From: Siphonodentalium dalli
Lineage: Eukaryota; Mollusca; Scaphopoda; Gadilida; Siphonodentaliidae
Direction of reading: 5' to 3'
NCBI GenBank assembly: GCA_032622095.1
Contig: CP136069.1
Span: 8,698,036 to 8,762,035 of the forward strand
DNA: 64,000 bases
Positions 1 to 11,667 of the stretch are shown piece by piece (position 1 is the stretch's first letter; each line of letters opens with the position of its first letter). A program made the position numbers and the translations under genes. The notes under the pieces were generated by a model. That model saw only the letters and a list, made by a program, of their open reading frames with translations. It searched no databases and was not told the origin of the DNA.

Positions 1-212
1 TTGACTTTAGTCACATCAAGAGAAATTTATTTATTTCAGTTATACATTTCTTGAGGCTTCTTTCTGAAGGGTTTCATGAAGGATTTTTTTCACCCCACCA
101 CCCCATATGCAACATGTCATATAGCTTAATGTCATCTCCACTATAAAGGCCAATATGAGGTCCCAGTAACATAACATATAGTGTTTTGCAGTTATAAAGA
201 TGGTGTACTGAT
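1..212. other. AT-rich non-coding left end
   Basis: No coding pattern, RNA gene or repeat boundary was recognised. The stretch ends where the first copy of the local repeat family of the next feature begins. Confidence 0.4.
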
Positions 213-1180
213 TGACTTAAAATTGGGTAAAAACCCATATTTTCATGTCATCAGCATCCCTGCCCCATGCAAGTATCTCGCCATCCTGTAGCTCTAGTGT
301 AACATAATAAAGGGGCATCTCCTGCACAGATACATACAATGTCCATGGTCATAAAAGAGAATTAGGGGTTACATGGGGCCTGCTTCCCTCATGTGATGGG
401 CCTACATGTACATGTACATGTATATAGACTCGAACATTTAAGAACAAAACATATTTCCTAATGCATATCAGCATACTTGCCCCATGAATGTGTGTCTCCA
501 CCCGGAGCTTTAGTGTATTTGATAAAAGGAACATCTCCTGCACAGATATATACAAGTTCCATGGTCATAAAAAGGGAATTAGGGGTCCCTGTGGGCTTGC
601 TTCCCTCATATGGTGTACATTGGAGCATCTCCTGCACAGATACACACAATATCCATAGTCATAAAAAGGGAATTAGGAGTTACAGGGGGCCTGCTTCCCT
701 CATGTGCTGGGCCTATATACATGTAGACTCGAAAATTAAAGAAAAGCCATATTTCTGATTAAATCCTGAAAAGTTACCCTTAATTCTGCTGTGGTTAAGG
801 AGTCGATTACTTAGGGCATTAATGTACTTATTGACTTAAAATTGGGTAAAAACCCATATTTTGATGTCATCAGCATCCCTGCCCCATGCAAGTATGTCTC
901 CATTCTGGAACTCTAGTGTATTTGAATAAAGGGGGTATACCCCGCAGACCTTGCTCATATGCATACAACATCCATGGTCATAAAAAGGGAATTAGGGGTT
1001 ACAGGGGCCTGCTTCTCTCATGTGGTGGGCCTATATATAGACTCGAAAATGGAAGAAAAAACTTATGTCCTAATGTACATTGTATATCAACATCCCTGCC
1101 CCATGAATGTTTGTCTGCACCCGGAGCTCTAGTGTAATTGATAAAAGGGACATCTCCTGCACAGATATATACAAGTTCCA
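213..1180. repeat. mosaic of degenerate local repeats
   Basis: Several modules recur in the same orientation. A module with the motif GGTCATAAAAAGGGAATTAG followed by CTTCCCTCATGTG appears near 342-408, 560-614, 654-722 and 970-1035. ATCTCCTGCACAGATA appears near 318, 533, 628 and 1151. A segment beginning ACTTAAAATTGGGTAAAAAC is found at about 214-275 and again at about 834-895, roughly 620 bp apart. The short ORFs here follow the repeats and are not convincing genes. The family was not recognised. A short (ACATGT)n run lies near 405-424. Confidence 0.7.
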
Positions 1181-1395
1181 TATATATGGTAATCTATGGA
1201 AAGTTCCTAGCCAAAGGGTTGATTCGATGAAGATTTCCAACAGTTGAAAGTATTGAAATAACAGTCAACTGTTGCAACATTCCAACCCAGTGGGTGCAAA
1301 TTTATATCCCATTTCTATTTGTGAATTCATGCATTCCTTATTGTCATAAAAATACATTTGAGGGCTCGCAAATTACGTTTACGTATAGTCATATT

Positions 1396-2330
1396 ATTCT
1401 TCAATAATGTGCGGTACATGTATACAAGTATGGATGGTTTATTATCTTGCTATTCACTTGAGTTTGATCAATTATGAAGTCATTTGAGTTACCAGTATTA
1501 ATAAAATGGCTATTTTGATAGCATTCACTTCTTCAAGCAGTTTACTATCATTTTAAAGTTCAATAGTAGTCAGGAATATTATGTTCTATATATAGTAACA
1601 TTGCCTGTCCCGGTTTAAAGAAAACACTACAGTATTAAATAAGTCGCTATTTTAACAACATTCATTTTTTCAAACAACTTACTGTCATTTAAATGTTCAA
1701 TGTAAATCAGAACTATATATTGTTCTATATATAGTAACATTTCCTGTCCCAGATTGAAGAAAACACTACTACAACTATGGCGACATGTTACAATATTGTA
1801 CAATATTGTACATAATATTTAACTTATTCGAGTTTTCGAAATAAATAGTGTCAAGTAAAAATGATATATTCTTCAATAATGTACGTTACATGTGTACACG
1901 TATGAATGATTCATCATCTCGCTGTTCACTTGAGTTTGATCAATTATGAAGACATTTAAATTACCAGTATATGCAAGATGGCTACTAGTATTTGACAACA
2001 TTCACTTCTTCAAACAACTTACTACCATTTTAACAATGTTAATCAGGAATATTATGTTCTATATATAGTAACATTGCATGTCCCAGTTTGAAGAAGAAAA
2101 CACTACTACAGATATGGCGACTTGTAACTTGTTACGATATTGTACGAAATATTTAACTTCTCAGAGTTTTCCGAAATAGAGTGTCAAATCAGAAATGGTA
2201 TATTCTTCAATAATGTACGGTACATGTACATAGTTTACTATCTTGCTATGCACTTGAGTTTGATCCATATGAGGAGATTCACTTAATCAAACAACTTACT
2301 ATCATTTTAAAGTTCAATGTCAACATTGCT
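1396..2330. repeat. three diverged tandem copies of an AT-rich repeat
   Basis: ATTCTTCAATAATGT starts copies at 1396, 1868 and 2202, spaced 472 and 334 bp. Each copy carries TTCACTTGAGTTTGATC, and later modules include GTTCTATATATAGTAACAT (near 1582, 1723 and 2057) and TGAAGAAAACACTAC-like segments. Copies differ by indels and many substitutions, so this is an old repeat. I see no terminal inverted repeats or coding potential. Confidence 0.7.
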
Positions 2331-2988
2331 GGATCATGTTTTATATATGATCACAACTTCTATTTGGTAGAAACTACAAGGGACAAATGACCATTTTGAC
2401 ATAATTAGGAGCATGGTATTTGCATACAATAACAATGAAATGGCTAATATACAAACTTATCTGTTCGACTTCAAGATGTAAATCTGATATGCATACTGTA
2501 CTTGTAAGATTTTTCTGGTATTGCTATGAGTGTATGCATTTAGTATATACACATAATAAATTCGTGGGGCAAATACTTAGTTCATGTGTTAGAAATTTGT
2601 TTGTAGATTCTACTCAGTATTTATTTGTGGTATTCATGAACCATATAACCAGATAATTCAGATTATTTATGATATATATGAGTCAATTTAATTTATAATT
2701 TTAACGACATTTGCACATATGTCCAGATATTGAGATTTTTTTTTTAAGAGAACTGTATGGTGTTCCATTTATCACATGTGTCAGTGGGGTCTATTATATA
2801 CATACTATCAATATCATAAAATCATCAAAAAATTAATCAAGATTGAATCTGGTAGAAAAATTATTTAATATATGCAGATGCATATTTATTTAAATTATTT
2901 AATATATGCAGATGCATGAGCCAGTGTTTGCTCATGACTATACAAAACTGTGCACTTTCATGTGTATTACTTTGTGTGCAAATACCAT
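2331..2988. other. AT-rich intergenic DNA with a short direct repeat
   Basis: No convincing gene is visible; the 78-codon plus-strand ORF at 2420-2656 has low-complexity, AT-driven composition and no recognisable motif. A 26 bp direct repeat ending GCAGATGCAT is at 2858-2883 and 2892-2917 (34 bp period). It lies just downstream of the minus-strand ORF that ends at 2989, where a LINE would carry ORF2. No reverse transcriptase signature was found here. Confidence 0.5.
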
Positions 2989-3960
2989 TTACACATCAGA
3001 TATATCTTTTATCTGTTTGATTGGTTTAGATGCATTAACATATTTCACATAAACCTTTCCTCCTACTGACCATGTGTCTGCAACTTCTTTTCTTTCTTTA
3101 GATTTCTTGATTAAGTTAGTATTGTATTCAGTAAGGTCTTCTTTGATCACAATGCCTGAGCCTTTAAGAAGTTTCCTATTACTAATAGCAGCATTGTTAG
3201 TTCTTCTTGACACAAACTGACATATTATGCTTCGCGAATACCCAGTCTTCTGTCCTGATTGGAGTTTGCCTATTCTATGAGCAATACCTATATCACACTG
3301 TGTTATATTCATGGGCAGTTTATCATTCATCAGCTCAACACATTTCTTCTCACATTCATCCACTGACTCCTTCATGCTGTCCCCTGGTAAGCCAAATATC
3401 CTGATGCTATCCTTTCTAGTTTGTTGCTCCAATTTGTTGTTTTTGTCCTTTAAGTCTCTAATTTCTGACTCGAGTGAATTTACTTTGTCATCCCTGTCAT
3501 TAATATCTTTCTTGAGGCCATTCATTTCAGTTTCTAGGTCGTCCATCCTTTTTTCCACATCAAAGGCTTTGCCTCTGCACTCATCTTTAGCATCTTCAAT
3601 TTTTGCATCAAAGTCAGATTTTAGTTTGTTTATTATCTGGTTTAAGTTGTCCAGTTTAACAAGTGGTTCGATGCTTTTGTCATGGTAGTCTTTGGTAACC
3701 ATTGTATCTAGCTTGGAATTTATTTGTGCTAGTACTGCCTCAATACTGCTGGGAGCTATGTCAGTGTCAGACTGTTCTGCTACAAACTGTAATTTCTGTT
3801 GAGTCTTTGAATTTGTATCAATCATTTTGAATTTCTTTGATGGAATGGATTTGGTTCTAGAAGCAGGTGGGTTCTTTGAATCTCCATTCGTGCTATCATC
3901 GCCACTGGCGCTAGATGTAGAACTTGCCGGGGGACGTTTTTTATCTTTTTTATCAGCCAT
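2989..3960 (-). CDS. LINE ORF1-like RNA-binding protein (isolated ORF)
   Basis: The uninterrupted ORF has 323 codons. The ATG at 3960 is in good context (AAAATGG on the minus strand). Residues 1-45 are Ser/Lys-rich. Residues about 73-182 form a heptad-like charged coiled coil. Residues about 184-253 look like an RNA-recognition motif, with SIRIFGLP (185-192) and RSIICQFV (243-250) in the RNP2- and RNP1-like positions. Residues 254-323 resemble the C-terminal domain of LINE ORF1 proteins (IKEDLTEYN, then a Trp-containing GGKVYVKY strand). This order matches L1-type and CR1/L2-type ORF1 proteins, which form trimers and bind element RNA. No ORF2 endonuclease or reverse transcriptase follows within the 2.9 kb downstream, so it is a truncated element, an orphan ORF1 or a domesticated gene. 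The Helitron array begins about 90 bp upstream of its start codon. The fold assignment is by pattern only. Confidence 0.7.
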   Translation of the reverse strand: MADKKDKKRPPASSTSSASGDDSTNGDSKNPPASRTKSIPSKKFKMIDTNSKTQQKLQFVAEQSDTDIAPSSIEAVLAQINSKLDTMVTKDYHDKSIEPLVKLDNLNQIINKLKSDFDAKIEDAKDECRGKAFDVEKRMDDLETEMNGLKKDINDRDDKVNSLESEIRDLKDKNNKLEQQTRKDSIRIFGLPGDSMKESVDECEKKCVELMNDKLPMNITQCDIGIAHRIGKLQSGQKTGYSRSIICQFVSRRTNNAAISNRKLLKGSGIVIKEDLTEYNTNLIKKSKERKEVADTWSVGGKVYVKYVNASKPIKQIKDISDV

Positions 3961-4049
3961 TTTACTGTCGGCGTTTATTGTCTATATCACGAGAATAGGC
4001 GTTGTAATGTAGGCTGCGAATTCACACTCAAAGTTCACTTTTAACCTTA

Positions 4050-4795
4050 CTTCACATAGCAAATTTCAAGTCGATAGCTCCACCCGTTTCCGAGATCTCG
4101 TCTGCGCATGCGCTGCACGGGCGTCACACGGGCTCGCCAATACGACATCGACCACCGCCTGGTCAAACTACACACACGTACCAAGTTTCGTCCCGATCGG
4201 TCGAGAATCGTAGATTTGTATTAATGACATACAAACAGACAAACAGACAGACAGACAGACAGAGGTCTTCGAAATATATATGAGACAAGCCGATGAGCCC
4301 GACGTTGTCCGGGCTATTCAAAAACCAAATTTCAAGTCGATAGCTATACCCAGCCTGACGTTGTCCGGGCTATTCGCGAGGCTGGCGTCGCACGGGCTCG
4401 GCGACCAGATAAAATTCGTATCCGGGGAAAGATACCTTGACATAGCAAATTTCAAGTCGATAGCTCCATCCGTTTCCGAGATCTCGTCTGCGCATGCGAA
4501 GCTGTCGTCGCACGGGCTCGGCGACCCGATAAAATTCGTATCCGGGGCAAGATACATTCACATACCAAATTTCAAGTCGATAGCTCCACCCATTTCCGAG
4601 AGTTCGTCTGCGCAAGCTCGAAGCGGGCGCCACACGGGCTCGCCAATACGACAACGTCGACCGCCTGGTCAAACTACACACATGTACCAAGTTTCGTCCC
4701 GATCGGTCGAGAATCGTAGATTTGTATAAATGACAGACAAATAGACAAACAAAGAGACAAACAGACAGACAGAGGTCTTCAAGATATATATGAGA
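4050..4795 (-). repeat. array left edge: truncated unit plus first complete unit
   Basis: Monomer homology starts at about 4050 (TTCACATAGCAAATTTC). The 3' hairpin and CTAG expected to the left are missing, so the last unit (in minus-strand order) is broken. The junction after 4285 is the first of the CAAG (minus CTTG) type. Unit 4286-4795 is 510 bp and has the doubled 3' terminus. Confidence 0.8.
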
Positions 4796-4825
4796 CTAGC
4801 CGATGAGCCCGACGTTGTCCGGGCT
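4796..4825 (-). other. Helitron 3' terminus: subterminal hairpin and CTAG
   Basis: On the plus strand AGCCCG (4806-4811) pairs with CGGGCT (4820-4825) across an 8-base loop. Six bases (CCGATG) separate the stem from CTAG (4796-4799). A short GC hairpin about 10 bases from a CTRR end is the known Helitron termination signal. The same sequence starts almost every unit in the array. Confidence 0.85.
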
Positions 4826-4834
4826 ATTCAAAAA

Positions 4835-5321
4835 CCAAATTTCAAGTCGATAGCTCCACCCGTTTCCGAGATCTCGTCTGCGCATGCGCGAAACTGGCGT
4901 CGCACGGGCTCGGCGACCCGATAAAATTCGTATCCGGGGCAAGATACATTGACATAGCAAATTTCAAGTCGATAGCACGACCCGTTTCCAGATCTCGTCT
5001 GCGCATGCGCGAAGCTGGCGTCACACGGGTTCGGCGACCCGATACAATTCGTATCCGGGGCAAGATACATTCACATACCAAATTTCAAGTCGATAGCTCC
5101 ACCCGTTTCCGAGATATCGTCTGCCCATGCGCTAAGCTGGCGTCGCACTGGCTCGGCGACCCGATAAAATTCGTATTCGGGGCAAGATACATTCACATAC
5201 CAAATTTCAAGTCGATAGCTCCACCCGTTTCCGAGATCTCATCTGCGCATGCGCTGAACGGGCGTCGCACGGGCTCGGCAATACGACATCGACCACCGCC
5301 TGGTCAAACTACACACACGTA
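4835..5321. repeat. 120-122 bp internal minisatellite (reference block)
   Basis: Monomers start CCAAATTTCAAGTCGATAGC and run through CCACCCGTTTCCGAGATCTC, TCTGCGCATGCGCGAA, TCGCACGGGCTCGGCGACCC and GATAAAATTCGTATCCGGGG to ATACATTCACATA. The common lengths are 122 bp and 120 bp; the shorter form has lost GC in GCATGCG-AAGC. Many monomers contain the 10 bp palindrome GCGCATGCGC. The same monomer recurs several hundred times across the array. Confidence 0.9.
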
Positions 5322-5375
5322 CCAAGTTTCGTCCCGATCGGTCGAGAATCGTAGATTTGTATTAATGACATACAA

Positions 5376-5408
<33 letters not shown>

Positions 5409-5765
5409 GGTCTTCAAAATATATATGAGACTAGCCGATGAGCCCGACGTTGTCCGGGCTATTCAAAAACCAAATTTCAAGTCGATAGCTATACCCAGCC
5501 TGACGTTGTCCGGGATATTCGCGAGGCTGGCGTCGCACGGGCTCGGCGACCCGATAAAATTCGTATCCGGGGAAAGATACATTCACATAGAAAATTTCAA
5601 GTCGATAGCTCCACCCGTTTCCGAGATCTCGTCTGCGCATGCGCTGCACGGGCGTCACACGGGCTCGCCAATACGACATCGACCACCGCCTGGTCAAACT
5701 ACACACACGTACCAAGTTTCGTCCCGATCGGTCGAGAATCGTAGATTTGTATTAATGACATACAA

Positions 5766-5798
<33 letters not shown>

Positions 5799-6910
5799 GG
5801 TCTTCGAAATATATATGAGACAAGCCGATGAGCCCGACGTTGTCCGGGCTATTCAAAAACCAAATTTCAAGTCGATAGCTATACCCAGCCTGACGTTGTC
5901 CGGGCTATTCGCGAGGCTGGCGTCGCACGGGCTCGGCGACCAGATAAAATTCGTATCCGGGGAAAGATACCTTGACATAGCAAATTTCAAGTCGATAGCT
6001 CCATCCGTTTCCGAGATCTCGTCTGCGCATGCGAAGCTGTCGTCGCACGGGCTCGGCGACCCGATAAAATTCGTATCCGGGGCAAGATACATTCACATAC
6101 CAAATTTCAAGTCGATAGCTCCACCCATTTCCGAGAGTTCGTCTGCGCAAGCTCGAAGCGGGCGCCACACGGGCTCGCCAATACGACAACGTCGACCGCC
6201 TGGTCAAACTACACACATGTACCAAGTTTCGTCCCGATCGGTCGAGAATCGTAGATTTGTATAAATGACAGACAAATAGACAAACAAAGAGACAAACAGA
6301 CAGACAGAGGTCTTCAAGATATATATGAGACTAGCCGATGAGCCCGACGTTGTCCGGGCTATTCAAAAACCAAATTTCAAGTCGATAGCTCCACCCGTTT
6401 CCGAGATCTCGTCTGCGCATGCGCGAAACTGGCGTCGCACGGGCTCGGCGACCCGATAAAATTCGTATCCGGGGCAAGATACATTGACATAGCAAATTTC
6501 AAGTCGATAGCACGACCCGTTTCCAGATCTCGTCTGCGCATGCGCGAAGCTGGCGTCACACGGGTTCGGCGACCCGATACAATTCGTATCCGGGGCAAGA
6601 TACATTCACATACCAAATTTCAAGTCGATAGCTCCACCCGTTTCCGAGATATCGTCTGCCCATGCGCTAAGCTGGCGTCGCACTGGCTCGGCGACCCGAT
6701 AAAATTCGTAATCGGGGCAAGATACATTCACATACCAAATTTCAAGTCGATAGCTCCACCCGTTTCCGAGATCTCATCTGCGCATGCGCTGAACGGGCGT
6801 CGCACGGGCTCGGCAATACGACATCGACCACCGCCTGGTCAAACTACACACACGTACCAAGTTTCGTCCCGATCGGTCGAGAATCGTAGATTTGTATTAA
6901 TGACATACAA

Positions 6911-6943
<33 letters not shown>

Positions 6944-7300
6944 GGTCTTCAAAATATATATGAGACTAGCCGATGAGCCCGACGTTGTCCGGGCTATTCA
7001 AAAACCAAATTTCAAGTCGATAGCTATACCCAGCCTGACGTTGTCCGGGATATTCGCGAGGCTGGCGTCGCACGGGCTCGGCGACCCGATAAAATTCGTA
7101 TCCGGGGAAAGATACATTCACATAGAAAATTTCAAGTCGATAGCTCCACCCGTTTCCGAGATCTCGTCTGCGCATGCGCTGCACGGGCGTCACACGGGCT
7201 CGCCAATACGACATCGACCACCGCCTGGTCAAACTACACACACGTACCAAGTTTCGTCCCGATCGGTCGAGAATCGTAGATTTGTATTAATGACATACAA

Positions 7301-7333
<33 letters not shown>

Positions 7334-7865
7334 GGTCTTCGAAATATATATGAGACAAGCCGATGAGCCCGACGTTGTCCGGGCTATTCAAAAACCAAAT
7401 TTCAAGTCGATAGCTATACCCAGCCTGACGTTGTCCGGGCTATTCGCGAGGCTGGCGTCGCACGGGCTCGGCGACCAGATAAAATTCGTATCCGGGGAAA
7501 GATACCTTGACATAGCAAATTTCAAGTCGATAGCTCCATCCGTTTCCGAGATCTCGTCTGCGCATGAGAAGCTGTCGTCGCACGGGCTCGGCGACCCGAT
7601 AAAATTCGTATCCGGGGCAAGATACATTCACATACCAAATTTCAAGTCGATAGCTCCACCCATTTCCGAGAGTTCGTCTGCGCATGCTCGAAGCGGGCGC
7701 CACACGGGCTCGCCAATACGACAACGTCGACCGCCTGGTCAAACTACACACATGTACCAAGTTTTGTCCCGATCGGTCGAGAATCGTAGATTTGTATAAA
7801 TGACAGACAAATAGACAAACAAAGAGACAAACAGACAGACAGAGGTCTTCAAGATATATATGAGA

Positions 7866-8445
7866 CTAGCCGATGAGCCCGACGTTGTCCGGGCTATTCA
7901 AAAACCAAATTTCAAGTCGATAGCTCCACCCGTTTCCGAGATCTCGTCTGCGCATGCGCGAAACTGGCGTCGCACGGGCTCGGCGACCCGATAAAATTCG
8001 TATCCGGGGCAAGATACATTGACATAGCAAATTTCAAGTCGATAGCACGACCCGTTTCCAGATCTCGTCTGCGAATGCGCGAAGCTGGCGTCACACGGGT
8101 TCGGCGACCCGATACAATTCGTATCCGGGGCAAGATACATTCACATACCAAATTTCAAGTCGATAGCTCCACCCGTTTCCGAGATATCGTCTGCCCATGC
8201 GCTAAGCTGGCGTCGCACTGGCTCGGCGACCCGATAAAATTCGTAATCGGGGCAAGATACATTCACATACCAAATTTCAAGTCGATAGCTCCACCCGTTT
8301 CCGAGATCTCATCTGCGCATGCGCTGAACGGGTGTCGCACGGGCTCGCCAATACGACATCGACCACCGCCTGGTCAAACTACACACACGTACCAAGTTTC
8401 GTCCCGATCGGTCGAGAATCGTAGATTTGTATTAATGACATACAA

Positions 8446-8478
<33 letters not shown>

Positions 8479-9467
8479 GGTCTTCAAAATATATATGAGA
8501 CTAGCCGATGAGCCCGACGTTGTCCGGGCTATTCAAAAACCAAATTTCAAGTCGATAGCTATACCCAGCCTGACGTTGTCCGGGCTATTCGCGAGGCTGG
8601 CGTCGCACGGACTCGGCGACCAGATAAAATTCGTATCCGGGGAAAGATACCTTGACATAGCAAATTTCAAGTCGATAGCTCCACCCGTTTCCGAGATCTC
8701 GTCTGCGCATGCGAAGCTGGCGTCGCACGGGCTCGGCGACCCGATAAAATTCGTATCCGGGGAAAGATACATTCACATACCAAATTTCAAGTCGATAGCT
8801 CCACCCGTTTCCGAGATCTCGTATGCGCATGCGCGAATCTGGCGTCGCACGGGCTCGGCGACCCGATAAAATTCGTATCCGGGGCAAGGTACATTCACAT
8901 AGCAAATTTCAAGTCGATAGCTCCACCCATTTCCGAGAGTTCGTCTGCGCATGCTCGAAGCGGGCGCCACACGGGCTCGCCAATACGACAACGTCGACCG
9001 CCTGGTCAAACTACACACATGTACCAAGTTTCGTCCCGATCGGTCGAGAATCGTAGATTTGTATTAATGACATACAAACAGACAAACAAACAGACAGACA
9101 GACAGACAGAGGTCTTAAAAATATATATGAGACTAGCCGATGAGCCCGACGTTGTCCGGGCTATTCAAAAACCAAATTTCAAGTCGATAGCTATACCCAG
9201 CCTGACGTTGTCCGGGCTATTCGCGAGGCTGGCGTCGCACGGGCTCGGCGACCCGATAAAATTCGTATCCGGGGAAAGATACATTCACATAGAAAATTTC
9301 AAGTCGATAGCTCCACCCGTTTCCGAGATCTCGTCTGCGCATGCGCTGCACGGGCGTCATACGGGCTCGCCAATACGACATCGACCACCGCCTGGTCAAA
9401 CTACACACACGTACCAAGTTTCGTCCCGATCGGTCGAGAATCGTAGATTTGTATTAATGACATACAA

Positions 9468-9500
<33 letters not shown>

Positions 9501-10612
9501 GGTCTTCGAAATATATATGAGACAAGCCGATGAGCCCGACGTTGTCCGGGCTATTCAAAAACCAAATTTCAAGTCGATAGCTATACCCAGCCTGACGTTG
9601 TCCGGGCTATTCGCGAGGCTGGCGTCGCACGGGCTCGGCGACCAGATAAAATTCGTATCCGGGGAAAGATACCTTGACATAGCAAATTTCAAGTCGATAG
9701 CTCCATCCGTTTCCGAGATCTCGTCTGCGCATGCGAAGCTGTCGTCGCACGGGCTCGGCGACCCGATAAAATTCGTATCCGGGGCAAGATACATTCACAT
9801 ACCAAATTTCAAGTCGATAGCTCCACCCATTTCCGAGAGTTCGTCTGCGCATGATCGAAGCGGGCGCCACACGGGCTCGCCAATACGACAACGTCGACCG
9901 CCTGGTCAAACTACACACATGTACCAAGTTTCGTCCCGATCGGTCGAGAATCGTAGATTTGTATAAATGACAGACAAATAGACAAACAAAGAGACAAACA
10001 GACAGACAGAGGTCTTCAAGATATATATGAGACTAGCCGATGAGCCCGACGTTGTCCGGGCTATTCAAAAACCAAATTTCAAGTCGATAGCTCCACCCGT
10101 TTCCGAGATCTCGTCTGCGCATGCGCGAAACTGGCGTCGCACGGGCTCGGCGACCCGATAAAATTCGTATCCGGGGCAAGATACATTGACATAGCAAATT
10201 TCAAGTCGATAGCACGACCCGTTTCCAGATCTCGTCTGCGCATGCGCGAAGCTGGCGTCACACGGGTTCGGCGACCCGATACAATTCGTATCCGGGGCAA
10301 GATACATTCACATACCAAATTTCAAGTCGATAGCTCCACCCGTTTCCGAGATATCGTCTGCCCATGCGCTAAGCTGGCGTCGCACTGGCTCGGCGACCCG
10401 ATAAAATTCGTATTCGGGGCAAGATACATTCACATACCAAATTTCAAGTCGATAGCTCCACCCGTTTCCGAGATCTCATCTGCGCATGCGCTGCACGGGC
10501 GTCGCACGGGCTCGGCAATACGACATCGACCACCGCCTGGTCAAACTACACACACGTACCAAGTTTCGTCCCGATCGGTCGAGAATCGTAGATTTGTATT
10601 AATGACATACAA

Positions 10613-10645
<33 letters not shown>

Positions 10646-11634
10646 GGTCTTCAAAATATATATGAGACTAGCCGATGAGCCCGACGTTGTCCGGGCTATT
10701 CAAAAACCAAATTTCAAGTCGATAGCTATAACCAGCCTGACGTTGTCCGGGCTATTCGCGAGGCTGGCGTCGCACGGACTCGGCGACCAGATAAAATTCG
10801 TATCCGGGGAAAGATACCTTGACATAGCAAATTTCAAGTCGATAGCTCCACCCGTTTCCGAGATCTCGTCTGCGCATGCGAAGCTGGCGTCGCACGGGCT
10901 CGGCGACCCGATAAAATTCGTATCCGGGGAAAGATACATTCACATACCAAATTTCAAGTCGATAGCTCCACCCGTTTCCGAGATCTCGTATGCGCATGCG
11001 CGAATCTGGCGTCGCACGGGCTCGGCGACCCGATAAAATTCGTATCCGGGGCAAGGTACATTGACATAGCAAATTTCAAGTCGATAGCTCCACCCATTTC
11101 CGAGAGTTCGTCTGCGCATGCTCGAAGCGGGCGCCACACGGGCTCGCCAATACGACAACGTCGACCGCCTGGTCAAACTACACACATGTACCAAGTTTCG
11201 TCCCGATCGGTCGAGAATCGTAGATTTGTATTAATGACATACAAACAGACAAACAAACAGACAGACAGACAGACAGAGGTCTTAAAAATATATATGAGAC
11301 TAGCCGATGAGCCCGACGTTGTCCGGGCTACTCAAAAACCAAATTTCAAGTCGATAGCTATACCCAGCCTGACGTTGTCCGGGATATTCGCGAGGCTGGC
11401 GTCGCACGGGCTCGGCGACCCGATAAAATTCGTATCCGGGGAAAGATACATTCACATAGAAAATTTCAAGTCGATAGCTCCACCCGTTTCCGAGATCTCG
11501 TCTGCGCATGCGCTGCACGGGCGTCACACGGGCTCGCCAATACGACATCGACCACCGCCTGGTCAAACTACACACACGTACCAAGTTTCGTCCCGATCGG
11601 TCGAGAATCGTAGATTTGTATTAATGACATACAA

Positions 11635-11667
<33 letters not shown>

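Larger units (their letters stand above)
4796..5430 (-). mobile_element. reference Helitron unit, 635 bp
   Basis: This complete unit serves as a guide to the rest. Plus-strand order: CTAG 4796-4799, hairpin 4806-4825, AT-rich spacer to 4834, monomers starting 4835, 4957, 5078 and 5200 (122, 121 and 122 bp apart), a diverged terminal monomer starting CCAAGTTTCGTCCCGATCGG at 5322 (again 122 bp on), the CAGA/CAAA microsatellite about 5372-5408, and the 5' terminal block 5409-5430. The terminal monomer is a diverged version of the others (CCAAGTTTCGTCC against CCAAATTTCAAGT at the same period), so the minisatellite runs up to the microsatellite. No ORF in it looks like a protein gene. Confidence 0.85.
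4796..7865 (-). repeat. two 1535 bp higher-order repeats
   Basis: Units of 635, 390 and 510 bp are repeated in that order. Junctions fall after 5430, 5820, 6330, 6965, 7355 and 7865. The two copies differ by only a few substitutions, for example GTATTCGGGG against GTAATCGGGG near 5174 and 6709. The 390 bp unit carries the intact CTAG end; the 510 bp unit carries the CTTG variant. Confidence 0.9.

Noticed and set aside
420-1060. ATAGACTCGAA words in the left flank as possible Helitron pieces
   Set aside because: The match to the solo Helitron (near 55013) is about 11 bases, and no termini or hairpin are present.
349-1181. Short ORFs in the left repeat mosaic
   Set aside because: They recur with the repeat modules on both strands and show no domain or codon pattern.
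5005-6264. ORFs of up to 419 codons in the array, on both strands, with a 40-residue repeat
   Set aside because: The periodic peptide follows from 120 bp monomers being a multiple of three. ORFs break wherever a 122 bp monomer or a unit terminus occurs, opposite strands are equally open, and the frames run through the CAGA microsatellite and the Helitron termini.
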